Shown in pieces: positions 1-6,415 of a DNA stretch of 13,145 bases (position 1 is the first letter of the stretch; each line of letters opens with the position of its first letter). Made by a program: the position numbers and the translations under genes. The notes under the pieces were generated by a model. That model saw only the letters and a program-made list of their open reading frames with translations, did not search any database and was not told the DNA's origin. Source of the stretch: an uncultured Neisseriaceae bacterium (GTDB taxonomy: Bacteria; Pseudomonadota; Gammaproteobacteria; Burkholderiales; UBA11063); assembly GCA_937952895.1 (NCBI GenBank), contig CALFYC010000128.1, positions 1 through 13,145 on the forward strand. The letters run 5' to 3'.

Positions 1-132
1 GTTTATATTTTCACTGCTCGAATTACTTGTTCAGAAGGAATTGAAGAAACACCAACAGCAAATTCAGTAACATATTGTTGGTTGCATTTTGATAAAGAGT
101 TTGTAGGACAACCTACACTTTATTGGATTTAA
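1..132 (+). CDS. C-terminal end of an unidentified protein (partial)
   Basis: An open frame runs from the first base through 43 codons to a TAA at 130-132; the start lies outside the window. The visible residues include ITCSEGIEETPT and, near the end, FVGQPTLYWI, a mixed-polarity sequence with two cysteines and no hydrophobic membrane segment. I do not recognise the family. A weak hairpin followed by T residues overlaps the stop codon, which supports this being a real gene end. It could equally be the end of a pseudogene. Confidence 0.45.
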   Translation, partial: VYIFTARITCSEGIEETPTANSVTYCWLHFDKEFVGQPTLYWI

Positions 133-156
133 TAATAAACTATAAATATTATTTTT
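131..156 (+). terminator. Possible rho-independent terminator after the partial gene
   Basis: AATAATA at 131-137 is complementary to TATTATT at 147-153, with a 9-base loop, and T residues continue to 156. The stem is only A/T pairs, so it is weak. Its position directly at the stop codon of the upstream partial gene is the main support. Confidence 0.35.
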
Positions 157-588
157 AAGTTCTAAATTTTTAACCAAGTTAATTCATTAACCATTTGATA
201 CTTCTACCTCCCAGCTAAAATGTCAACAGTGACATGCTAAAGCATAAGTCTTTTTACTGTTATTTAACTGAGCTAGCATAAATGGGGACATGTTGTAGAA
301 TGTTTGTGAAAATCACCATCTTTTATTGTGATAAATGACGTCATATTTTTACCATATAGGTATTTGTTGAATTTAATTTCATAAATTTACCTCCTAACTT
401 TTAATTGTATATTTTAAGACAAATTAATCTTATAGGTCGGATTATATATTTATATCTAACATAAAGCAAAGCAAAAAATTAGACCAAAAAATTTAGGCCT
501 AAAAAATAATGAAGCTTAATATTACATAACATCTATTAAATATATCATATTTAACGAATATAGATTTCTAGTTTATATAATAAACTAA
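157..588. other. Non-coding stretch with no recognisable gene
   Basis: No convincing reading frame was found on either strand; stops are frequent in all frames and no start with a ribosome binding site leads to a believable protein. The one structure seen is a short inverted repeat, ATGTCA at 220-225 and TGACAT at 230-235 around an ACAG loop. The area may be eroded gene remains, as the neighbouring stretch is. Confidence 0.5.
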
Positions 589-1014
589 TTATTTCAGGCA
601 TAGAAAATTTGGCATTTTGTATTTTATTTTCAAGTATTGAAATAGAATATAATTGATTGAGTTACGAAAGCCTGCTTTAGTTATATTATTGCTAAATAAA
701 CTATTTTGAAAATCATTTGAAGTTAACTTTGAATTAGCTAAGTTACAATCTCTAAAATCAAAATCTTTTTCGCTAGAATTAATAATTGAGATAGAAGAGC
801 TTACATATAAACCATAAAATAAGAATTCAAGTTTAGATTTAATCAATTTTATAGGAAATCACGGTTTTATTTCCGGCTATCAAGAATTAGTCAAATTTAT
901 TCAAATAAGTTTACATTTTTCAAAACATGTATTAATAAAGTAACAATTATTTATACTAATTAAACTTAAATTACAGCTAATAAAATTATAGTTTTCAAAG
1001 ATTTCAGATTTCAT
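589..1014 (-). pseudogene. Broken pentapeptide-repeat protein gene
   Basis: Two pieces in the same minus-strand frame carry pentapeptide repeats. The first starts at an ATG at 1014-1012 and reads MKSEIFENYNFISCNLSLIS and on for 37 residues to a TGA at 903-901. The second, about 846-589, has clear five-residue periodicity with Leu or Phe at the centre (CNLAN, SKLTS, NDFQN, SLFSN). Between them the frame holds several further stops (TGA, TAG and TGA within about 45 bases). Pentapeptide-repeat proteins fold as a right-handed square helix; some protect DNA gyrase, but many have no known role and nothing here indicates a target. The last residues (KYKMPNFLCLK) lose the repeat pattern. I read it as one decayed gene; the pieces could also be unrelated short repeats. 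Confidence 0.5.
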
Positions 1015-1041
1015 TATTTTATAATCTATATTCAATTTGTC

Positions 1042-1080
1042 TAATATATAAATAGCTTATAATAAGCTATTTATATATTA
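1042..1080. terminator. 39-base near-perfect palindrome, likely terminator hairpin
   Basis: Bases 1042-1060 are the exact reverse complement of 1062-1080, with a single A at the centre (1061). In RNA this would fold as a long A/U-rich hairpin with an inner AGCUUAU/AUAAGCU core. It lies about 50 bases downstream of the stop of the minus-strand secreted protein gene (1129-1407) and just upstream of the broken pentapeptide-repeat gene, so a terminator for the former is the simplest reading. It could instead be an operator for the latter or a mobile-element remnant. Confidence 0.5.
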
Positions 1081-1128
1081 ATCTATTCACCGTAAATCTC
1101 AAAATTTGCAATCATATTTAAAATGAAA

Positions 1129-1407
1129 TTAACGATTTTGAGGTGCAGTCACTGGCGGAACTTGATCATTTATTGGTTGTGGTGACTGCTGCATAGTTCT
1201 ATTTACTGGCATTTGTGATGGATTATTTAGATTCTGGTGATTCGGTTGAGTTGCATGTTGATATTTTGGTTGCGGTTGGTATTGCTGAAGATTGTTGGGT
1301 TGGTTGGCTGGCTGGTTTAATATTTGACCTTGATTTTGTTGTGGGTCTGCAAATAAAGTTGAATTGATTCCAAATATACAAATTAAAAAATATAAATATT
1401 TTTTCAT
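1129..1407 (-). CDS. Small secreted Gln/Asn/Pro-rich protein of unknown function
   Basis: The protein has 92 residues. The first 20 form a classical signal peptide: MKKY, a hydrophobic stretch LYFLICIFGI, and a likely signal peptidase I site after LFA, giving a mature protein that begins DPQQNQG. The rest is low-complexity, dominated by Gln, Asn and Pro, with no cysteine after the signal and no predicted fold. The ATG is preceded by AAGGAA at a good distance (AAGGAATTAAATC before ATG), which supports the start. It stands alone between a large palindrome downstream and a divergent broken epimerase gene upstream. The function cannot be read from the sequence; a disordered periplasmic or outer-surface protein is most likely. 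Confidence 0.6.
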   Translation of the reverse strand: MKKYLYFLICIFGINSTLFADPQQNQGQILNQPANQPNNLQQYQPQPKYQHATQPNHQNLNNPSQMPVNRTMQQSPQPINDQVPPVTAPQNR

Positions 1408-1548
1408 GATTTAATTCCTTTAAAAAATTTATTTTATTTTTATCATTTAGCTAAATTATAACAAAGATTATAGGATATATATCCCGAAATTTATAGGTAT
1501 AATATATAATTCGTAATTAAATTATAAATTTTATTTTAGGCCAACAAT

Positions 1549-1804
1549 ATGAAAATTTTTATTACAGGAGCAACGAGTTACATTGATAGTTCATTAGCTA
1601 AACACCTGGTTGATGAAGGGGATAAAGTATTTGGTTTGGTTAGAAACAATGATAATGAATCAATTCTAACTTGGATTGAGCAAAATATAGCTAATTATTA
1701 AAATAATCTATAATATTGATACAAATGATTTAAATGCTAATCATCAAGACTATAAATTAAAATCAGTAGCTAATTGTGCTATTTTATATACAACAAATAC
1801 ATGA
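1549..1804 (+). pseudogene. Broken NAD(P)-dependent epimerase/dehydratase gene (N-terminal remnant)
   Basis: The frame starts at ATG 1549 and reads MKIFITGATSYIDSSLAKHL, which matches the Rossmann-fold start of extended SDR epimerases (normally GATGYIGxxLxxxL), but the second and third glycines of the nucleotide-binding motif are Ser and Asp. It stops at a TAA at 1699-1701. From 1703 the +1 frame continues with SDR-like sequence (DTNDLNANHQDYKLKSVANC, then ILYTTNT) to a TGA at 1802-1804. So the gene has a frameshift, damaged cofactor-binding residues and has lost everything after roughly 85 codons. It cannot encode a working enzyme. The DUF1275 gene begins only 33 bases after it. Confidence 0.7.
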
Positions 1805-1837
1805 CATGGGAAGCCTCAAAATTTTTAATATAAGATT

Positions 1838-2506
1838 ATGGATAATAAAATTATAATGATTAAAAAAGCTATGGAGAAAAAAGATTTACTTAATTATTGT
1901 CAATTAGCTTTTATTAATGGAATTAATGATGCTATAGCAGTAATTATGCTACATAAAGTATTTGCAGTTTTAATGACTGGTAATATAGTTTTTTTAGTGA
2001 CAGATATAGCCACGAAGTTTCAATTCAGTGATATTGTGCGACTGAGTCTATTATTTACATTTATTGGTATAAATATTTTTATGCATAATTGGACTGAAAA
2101 AAGATCGGTTGTATTTCGTATTATACTAGCATGCTGTTTTGTTATTATCTATATTATAGTTGGAACGTTAGAGTTACAGTATAATAATTTAACCTCTAAT
2201 AGTTGGGGGTTTTTACTTGTTGCTAATATTGCTACTATAATGGGGGTAATTATAAATAATATGTTTTATCCTCTTCATAGAACAAAATTTAACCTTGTAG
2301 TTTATACGGTTAACCTTCTCAATCTATCTTACTCTATAGCTGAAAAAGATTATAAAGAGGCTCAGTCGTTAAGTATAACCATTGGTAGCTTTATTTTAGG
2401 ATTATTCGTTGCTTCATTTGCTGTTAGATATATACAATTTTTTACTTTAATAATCATTCTTTTTGTCTTATTCAATTTATATAGACTAAATAATAGTGAG
2501 TCTTAA
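1838..2506 (+). CDS. DUF1275 (YoaK-type) integral membrane protein
   Basis: The product has 222 residues, a normal length for the DUF1275 family, and sits in the inner membrane. The family hallmark is visible near the N-terminus: AFINGINDAIAVIMLHKVFA followed by MTGNIV, corresponding to the family pattern with a Gly-x-x-Asp-Ala and an M-T-G-N motif. Hydrophobic segments lie at about 20-58, 63-82, 91-112, 123-143 and 178-216, giving five or six membrane spans. The biochemical role of DUF1275 proteins is unknown. The start is uncertain: the ATG at 1838 has no good ribosome binding site, and ATGs at 1856 and 1871 are alternatives. The stop is 16 bases before the beta-lactamase start, so the two are probably one transcript. 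Confidence 0.75.
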   Translation: MDNKIIMIKKAMEKKDLLNYCQLAFINGINDAIAVIMLHKVFAVLMTGNIVFLVTDIATKFQFSDIVRLSLLFTFIGINIFMHNWTEKRSVVFRIILACCFVIIYIIVGTLELQYNNLTSNSWGFLLVANIATIMGVIINNMFYPLHRTKFNLVVYTVNLLNLSYSIAEKDYKEAQSLSITIGSFILGLFVASFAVRYIQFFTLIIILFVLFNLYRLNNSES

Positions 2507-2522
2507 TTAGGAGTTATGGCTT

Positions 2523-3431
2523 ATGATAATTTCTTTATTTAAACGCTGTTTTTTAATTGCTATAATTGTAATTCCATTAGCAAATGCATCAAATAATAAA
2601 ACCCTACAAACAAAACCCAGCTTAATCCAAGAAAAACTTAATAAACTTGAATCATCATTTGATGGAAAAATTGGAATATATGCTATAGACACAAGTAATA
2701 ATAAGATTTTAGATTATAGAGCGAATGAAAGATTTCCTATACAAAGCACCATGAAAGTAATTGGAGTTGCTGCATTATTAAAGTTAAGTGAAGATAAAGA
2801 TAAAAATTTTTTACAAGAAAATATTAATTATACAAAGGATGATTTAGTTTATTGGTGTCCTGTTACTAAAAACTATATTTCTAGTGGTATGACTTTAGAA
2901 AGTTTAGCTGAAGCTGCAGTTACTTATAGTGATAATACAGCAATAAATGTTATTATGAAAAAATTTGGCGGGCCTAAATTTGCTACTAGTTTTGCACATT
3001 TAATTGGAAATAAGTCATTTAATGTTATACATTATGATGGATATATGAATTCTAATCCAAAAATTGTAGATGATACATCTACCCCCAAAGACATGGCTAT
3101 AAGTATTCAAAAACTAACTCTTGAAGATGCTTTAGCCAAACCACAACAACAAAAATTAATTACTTGGATGAGAAATACGGTTACTAGTTATAAAACTATA
3201 AAAGCAGGCGTGCCACTTGGATGGGCGGTAGCAGATAAAACTGGAAGTGGTGATTATGGAGTACGTAATGATATTGGTATTATGTGGTCACCTTCATGTA
3301 AACCAATTGTATTAGCTATATATACCGTACGAAATAAGAAAGAAGAAAAAAGTCGAGATGATATTGTGGCTTCAGTTACTGGAGCAGTATTTGATGAATT
3401 CGAGCAATATAATAGCTGTTTTAAAAACTAA
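2523..3431 (+). CDS. Class A (serine) beta-lactamase with an atypical omega loop
   Basis: The product has 302 residues with a signal peptide (hydrophobic stretch FLIAIIVIPLANA, cleavage near residue 22), so it acts in the periplasm on beta-lactams. Class A landmarks are present in order: the nucleophile motif STMK at residues 75-78 (Ambler Ser70/Lys73), SDN at 136-138 (Ambler 130-132), and KTGSG at 239-243 (Ambler 234-238), with an Arg at 248 near Ambler 244. The omega loop is odd: where the family has ExxLN, this protein reads HYDGYMNSNP (170-179), so the general-base Glu166 appears to be Asp, or is missing by a short deletion. The downstream DDTSTPKDM matches the usual end of the loop. AGGAG sits 9 bases before the chosen ATG. 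The closest family I can think of is the chromosomal FTU/FPH group of Francisella, by inference only. Confidence 0.85.
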   Translation: MIISLFKRCFLIAIIVIPLANASNNKTLQTKPSLIQEKLNKLESSFDGKIGIYAIDTSNNKILDYRANERFPIQSTMKVIGVAALLKLSEDKDKNFLQENINYTKDDLVYWCPVTKNYISSGMTLESLAEAAVTYSDNTAINVIMKKFGGPKFATSFAHLIGNKSFNVIHYDGYMNSNPKIVDDTSTPKDMAISIQKLTLEDALAKPQQQKLITWMRNTVTSYKTIKAGVPLGWAVADKTGSGDYGVRNDIGIMWSPSCKPIVLAIYTVRNKKEEKSRDDIVASVTGAVFDEFEQYNSCFKN

Positions 3432-3492
3432 TTTTTTCAAAAGAGTAGGGTAGAGTACTCTAATAAATACTTAATAATAGGATTTAATTACT

Positions 3493-3964
3493 ATGCCATC
3501 TATTCCGATTATTGATCTTGAACCTTTGTGGGATAATAGCCCAGATGGTATCGATGTTGTAGCAAAAGAAGTCATACTTAATTTTAAAGAGTTGGGGTTT
3601 GCTTATGTTAAAAACCATAATGTATCTAGCGCTTTATTGAAGGAAATATTCCAAGCTGCTAAAGATTTTCATAATTTACCACGTGAAGTAAAAAATAGAA
3701 TTTTCAAAATAAAGCCTTCCGAGGATACTTGCCATCAAATGCTTCTAAAATAGAAGTTTCGACTCAAGGTATGGTAACAAAAAATAAATTTCGCCCGAAT
3801 CTTTCTGAAGCTTTTATCATGATGTTTGATGTTGATGAAAATCCTGTTATATTAAAGGCAATTATTTGGCAGGCCATAATCAGTGGCCATCTGGAATGCC
3901 AAATTTAGAAAATATAATGTGCAAATATCGAGATGAGATGATCAACTTAAGTTATAAATGGTGA
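3493..3964 (+). pseudogene. Broken isopenicillin-N-synthase-like 2-oxoglutarate/Fe(II) oxygenase gene
   Basis: The frame starts at ATG 3493 with MPSIPIIDLEPL, followed by FKELGFAYVKNHNVS, the typical N-terminal (DIOX_N) region of this oxygenase family. After about residue 76 the reading must shift to another frame to continue as RGYLPSNASKIEVSTQ and SEAFIMMFDVDEN (from about 3720), then shift again near 3858 to read GNYLAGHNQWPSGMPNLEN and CKYRDEMINLSYKW before a TGA at 3962-3964. The iron-binding HxD...H region and the 2-oxoglutarate Arg, which lie in the C-terminal half, are absent. Two frameshifts plus C-terminal loss make it inactive. Its place after the beta-lactamase may be a remnant of an older cluster. 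Confidence 0.8.
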
Positions 3965-4177
3965 TTATGTAATGAATCGAGTAACGCTTAATTATTCTTA
4001 TCTAAAATCAAAATAGCAAAAGTTGAGGTTTGCCGCATATCTGAAGTAAATCAACAATAAAAATCAAAACTTGTATTGTGAGTTTTATCTGAAATTCTAA
4101 ACCAGTGGCATCTTCTTATTAAATAATATCACAAATAAACCTCTCGAGCCCAATAATTGGAGCACAATGTGAAGTAA
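3965..4177. other. Non-coding stretch between the broken oxygenase and the secreted protein
   Basis: No open frame with recognisable protein sequence was found on either strand. I looked for the missing iron-binding half of the oxygenase here and could not find it. Confidence 0.4.
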
Positions 4178-4207
4178 TTACTTTTTATATGTAATTTATG
4201 GTATAAT
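4178..4207 (+). promoter_or_regulatory. Sigma-70-type promoter of the secreted protein gene
   Basis: A TTACTT box at 4178-4183 and a perfect TATAAT box at 4202-4207 are separated by 18 bases. The gene's ATG is about 30 bases further on, preceded by GAGGGG at 4227-4232, six bases from the start, which is an unusually strong ribosome binding site for this window. The two together suggest strong expression. Confidence 0.6.
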
Positions 4208-4238
4208 ATATTATCTTAATAAAAAAGAGGGGATTATT

Positions 4239-4811
4239 ATGAAACATAATATTTTGATTAAAATTTGCCTATTGGTGATGTCTTGTATTATAGCAAATGT
4301 TCATGCTAAAGGGGTAGATGTATTTGCAACTTTTGCAGATTTTAATAATAAAGATAACGCTTCTGCTGGTTCTGGAATTGTAATTGCTAATAATACCAAT
4401 TCGGTTATTAAAATTAATGGATTGCACATAAGTTATTTTGAGGCTGGAGATGATGCATCTACATGCAGTAGCCCTAAATATAATCAATTTCATGTAGGTA
4501 ACTTGTCTCAGTTGGATAGCGTATATGCCTTAGCTAACATTCTACCAAATGATAGCACTGAAATTGGTGGTAATTATTTATATAACTTTATGGTTGATAG
4601 CTTAGGTATACTTGCTATGGGTGATGCGGGATCAGAAGTTGATCCTACGCTTATAAATTGTATAACGCTTAATGTATTTAATAATGGTGGTGATATAAAC
4701 AGTGGAGTTGTACCAATTGCTTCACAAGCAAAAATTATTATTACCTGTGATAACAGTGCTTTAGTTTGTAAAGCAGTGACACCCGCTACATTAGATTTAA
4801 ATTTAAAATAA
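4239..4811 (+). CDS. Secreted protein of unknown function
   Basis: The product has 190 residues with a clear signal peptide: MKHNILIKICLLVMSCIIAN, cut probably after VHA (residue 23). The mature part is rich in Asn, Ser, Gly and beta-branched residues in short alternating stretches (SGIVIANNT, VIKINGLHISYF, AKIIITC), which suggests a beta-sandwich type fold. It has four cysteines after the signal (about 76, 141, 170 and 177), enough for two disulfides in the periplasm or outside the cell. I do not recognise the family. The gene has its own promoter and a strong ribosome binding site, and it ends before a hairpin shared with the convergent methyltransferase gene, so it is a single-gene unit. 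Confidence 0.65.
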   Translation: MKHNILIKICLLVMSCIIANVHAKGVDVFATFADFNNKDNASAGSGIVIANNTNSVIKINGLHISYFEAGDDASTCSSPKYNQFHVGNLSQLDSVYALANILPNDSTEIGGNYLYNFMVDSLGILAMGDAGSEVDPTLINCITLNVFNNGGDINSGVVPIASQAKIIITCDNSALVCKAVTPATLDLNLK

Positions 4812-4828
4812 ATTATTAAAGTATCCTA

Positions 4829-4856
4829 ATTCACTATTATTGGTATAATAGTGAAT
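4829..4856. terminator. Bidirectional terminator hairpin between convergent genes
   Basis: ATTCACTATTAT at 4829-4840 is the exact reverse complement of 4845-4856, with a TGGT loop: a 12-base-pair perfect stem. It lies between the stop of the plus-strand secreted protein gene (4811) and the stop of the minus-strand methyltransferase gene (4905), where a terminator serving both is expected. There is no strong T tract on either side, so termination may depend on other factors. Confidence 0.5.
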
Positions 4857-4904
4857 ATGGGTTTAACTCACCATATAGCCAATTTGCTCAAAAATTTCGC
4901 AACT

Positions 4905-5555
4905 CTACCTCAAATAATAAACTGGCTCACTAACTTGAGTAACCCCTTTATTTTTAAGATGATCCGGCATACTTTGCATTACTTTACTCTCAAGCTGTTG
5001 AATGTGGAAATTATTTCCGTATAGCATTTTTACTTCATCTTCATTAATAGAAAATGGTGGGCCTTCCATCTCATTTACATTATATAACATCGTAATTAAA
5101 AGAATCGGTGTATTAGGTTTAAGTAAGTTGGCTAAATGCTTTGTATAAAGTTGGCGCAAGTCTATAGGTAATGCAATGAGTGCGGCACGATCGTAAACAG
5201 CGTCTACTTTACCCAGCGTTTCTTTTGTTAATTGAAAAAAATCCCCTGATAGTAGTGTGATTTTTTCACCTTGAAAAATAGTATAATTGTCAGTCTCCGT
5301 TATATTTACAGGAATATTATTTTCATGAAAGAACAATTCACAAGCAATTGGACTTAATTCGACCCCTAAAACCTCATATCCTTGCTTTATAAGCCAAATC
5401 ATATCGACACTTTTACCACATAATGGAACAAATACCCTATCAGTAAATTTTAAATCTAATTTATAACTATACTTTTGTAGTAGTTGATTAGGCTGTGGCT
5501 GATCAAATTTAATATCTTTGGTTTTCCATTTGTCATGCCAAAATTCTTGATGCAT
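4905..5555 (-). CDS. tpm: Thiopurine S-methyltransferase (TPMT family)
   Basis: This cytoplasmic SAM-dependent methyltransferase transfers a methyl group to sulfur, selenium or tellurium in small molecules; the bacterial enzymes are linked to thiopurine and tellurite/selenium detoxification. The length (216 residues) is normal for the bacterial family and the sequence looks intact. Visible landmarks are the N-terminal FWHDKW (5-10), the SAM-binding VPLCGKSVDM (43-52) and GVELS (64-68), the acidic SGDFF strand (103-107), YDRAALIALP (121-130) and GPPFS (165-169). GGAGA lies seven bases before the ATG at 5555-5553. The gene is transcribed alone and ends facing the secreted protein gene. Confidence 0.92.
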   Translation of the reverse strand: MHQEFWHDKWKTKDIKFDQPQPNQLLQKYSYKLDLKFTDRVFVPLCGKSVDMIWLIKQGYEVLGVELSPIACELFFHENNIPVNITETDNYTIFQGEKITLLSGDFFQLTKETLGKVDAVYDRAALIALPIDLRQLYTKHLANLLKPNTPILLITMLYNVNEMEGPPFSINEDEVKMLYGNNFHIQQLESKVMQSMPDHLKNKGVTQVSEPVYYLR

Positions 5556-5640
5556 ATAAATCTCCAGCTCAAATTTTTAATAACTATTTGTTACTATTAA
5601 GCCTATATTTTAACCTAATAATTAACTTGTTTGGATTATC

Positions 5641-5769
5641 CTAAAAAATCAGTTGAACTCTGATCGCTGCAGCGATTTTGCGATCAACTTTTTCAAACTT
5701 ATATGTAAATTCCTGACCCTTATACCAATTATAGCTTGACTGGGAAATCATAACAGCTAAGAAATCCAT
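5641..5769 (-). pseudogene. Orphan C-terminal coding remnant, possibly from a transposase
   Basis: A 42-codon frame runs from an ATG at 5769-5767 to a TAG at 5643-5641. Its second half (FTYKFEKVDRKIAAAIRVQL) is amphipathic, basic and has the look of a real protein C-terminus, unlike random AT-rich DNA; its first half, SSYNWYKGQE, is also believable. There is no ribosome binding site and a stop lies just before the ATG, so it reads as the end of a lost gene. Insertion-sequence transposases often end in such basic helices, but I cannot assign it. The same DNA holds a 14-base palindrome (ATCGCTGCAGCGAT, 5663-5676) and flanking GATCGC/GCGATC arms (5662-5667, 5680-5685), partly explained by the Ile-Ala codons. 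Confidence 0.3.
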
Positions 5770-5989
5770 CTAAGTCACTAATTTGTATAGACATTTTCAT
5801 CATTACCATTAGTATTGTAATAGTGAAATAAGTTACTGATTTATTTGAAGATTTTATCATTAACATAATTTTAATTTCAAATTTTTATTTCTTAAATAAC
5901 TATCAATTTAAAGTATAATATTGGGTATGAAGGTAATTTGCTACGCCCTTCATATATTTAAATTTAATTTACTTTTTAAAGAAAACAAT
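5770..5989. other. AT-rich non-coding stretch ahead of the ORF6N remnant
   Basis: No gene was found. A TATAAT sequence at 5914-5919 may be the -10 box for the ORF6N gene that follows; I see no good -35 box at the right distance. Confidence 0.35.
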
Positions 5990-6322
5990 ATGCAATTAAT
6001 TAAATATGATGATGTAAAAAGTAAAATTATTATTCTTAGGAATCAAAGTGTAATTATAGACTCATTCGTAGCTGAACTTTATGGGGTTGAAACAAAGCAG
6101 CTTAATCAAGCAGTTTCTAGAAATCCCGAAAAATTTCCCTAAGGCTATATTCTTCAATTAACGAATTCCGAATGGGATGGAGTGAAGTCACAAATTGTGA
6201 CCTCACCTTCTCCGCTTGGTGGTGGAAAGGTTAGAGCGCCAAAAGCTTTCACCGAAAAAGGCCTCTATATGTTGGCCACAATTCTCAAAAGCCCAAAAGC
6301 TGTTGGAACTACAACTATATGA
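5990..6322 (+). pseudogene. Broken ORF6N-domain (phage/mobile-element antirepressor-like) gene
   Basis: The ATG at 5990 begins MQLIKYDDVKSKIIILRNQS, followed by VIIDSFVAELYGVETKQLNQ and AVSRNPEKFP: the ORF6N DNA-binding domain, whose signature is a xxDxxVAxLYGVxTKxLNQAVxRNxxxFP pattern. A TAA at 6140-6142 interrupts it, but the same frame continues with family-like sequence (GYILQLTNSEWDGVKSQIV, then KAFTEKGLYMLATILKSPKA) to a TGA at 6320-6322. The TAA stands where the family has Lys (AAA to TAA). The usual C-terminal helices are missing: the homology ends at about 6310. ORF6N proteins are typical of prophages and mobile elements. The abrupt end lies within 100 bases of the island cargo gene and may mark an insertion point. 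Confidence 0.75.
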
Positions 6323-6415
6323 CCCTATTTTATACTTATTAGCATAATTATATCGATTAATCTGTTAATACAGTTAAAATATATAGGGATATATACTTTT
6401 TCTCTAGAATATTAC

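Noticed and set aside
2507..2692. Minus-strand open frame opposite the beta-lactamase start
   Set aside because: It lies antisense to a well-supported gene with clear motifs and has no protein-like features of its own.
3442..3461. Hairpin AGAGTA/TACTCT after the beta-lactamase as a terminator
   Set aside because: The stem is only six pairs with no T tract, and AGAGTACTCT is itself a short palindrome that could arise by chance.
4269..4493. Minus-strand open frame opposite the secreted protein
   Set aside because: It is a shadow of a gene with a signal peptide, promoter and ribosome binding site.
5921..5989. Upstream ATG at 5921 as start of the ORF6N gene
   Set aside because: The extra residues do not match the domain, and the family alignment begins at the ATG at 5990.
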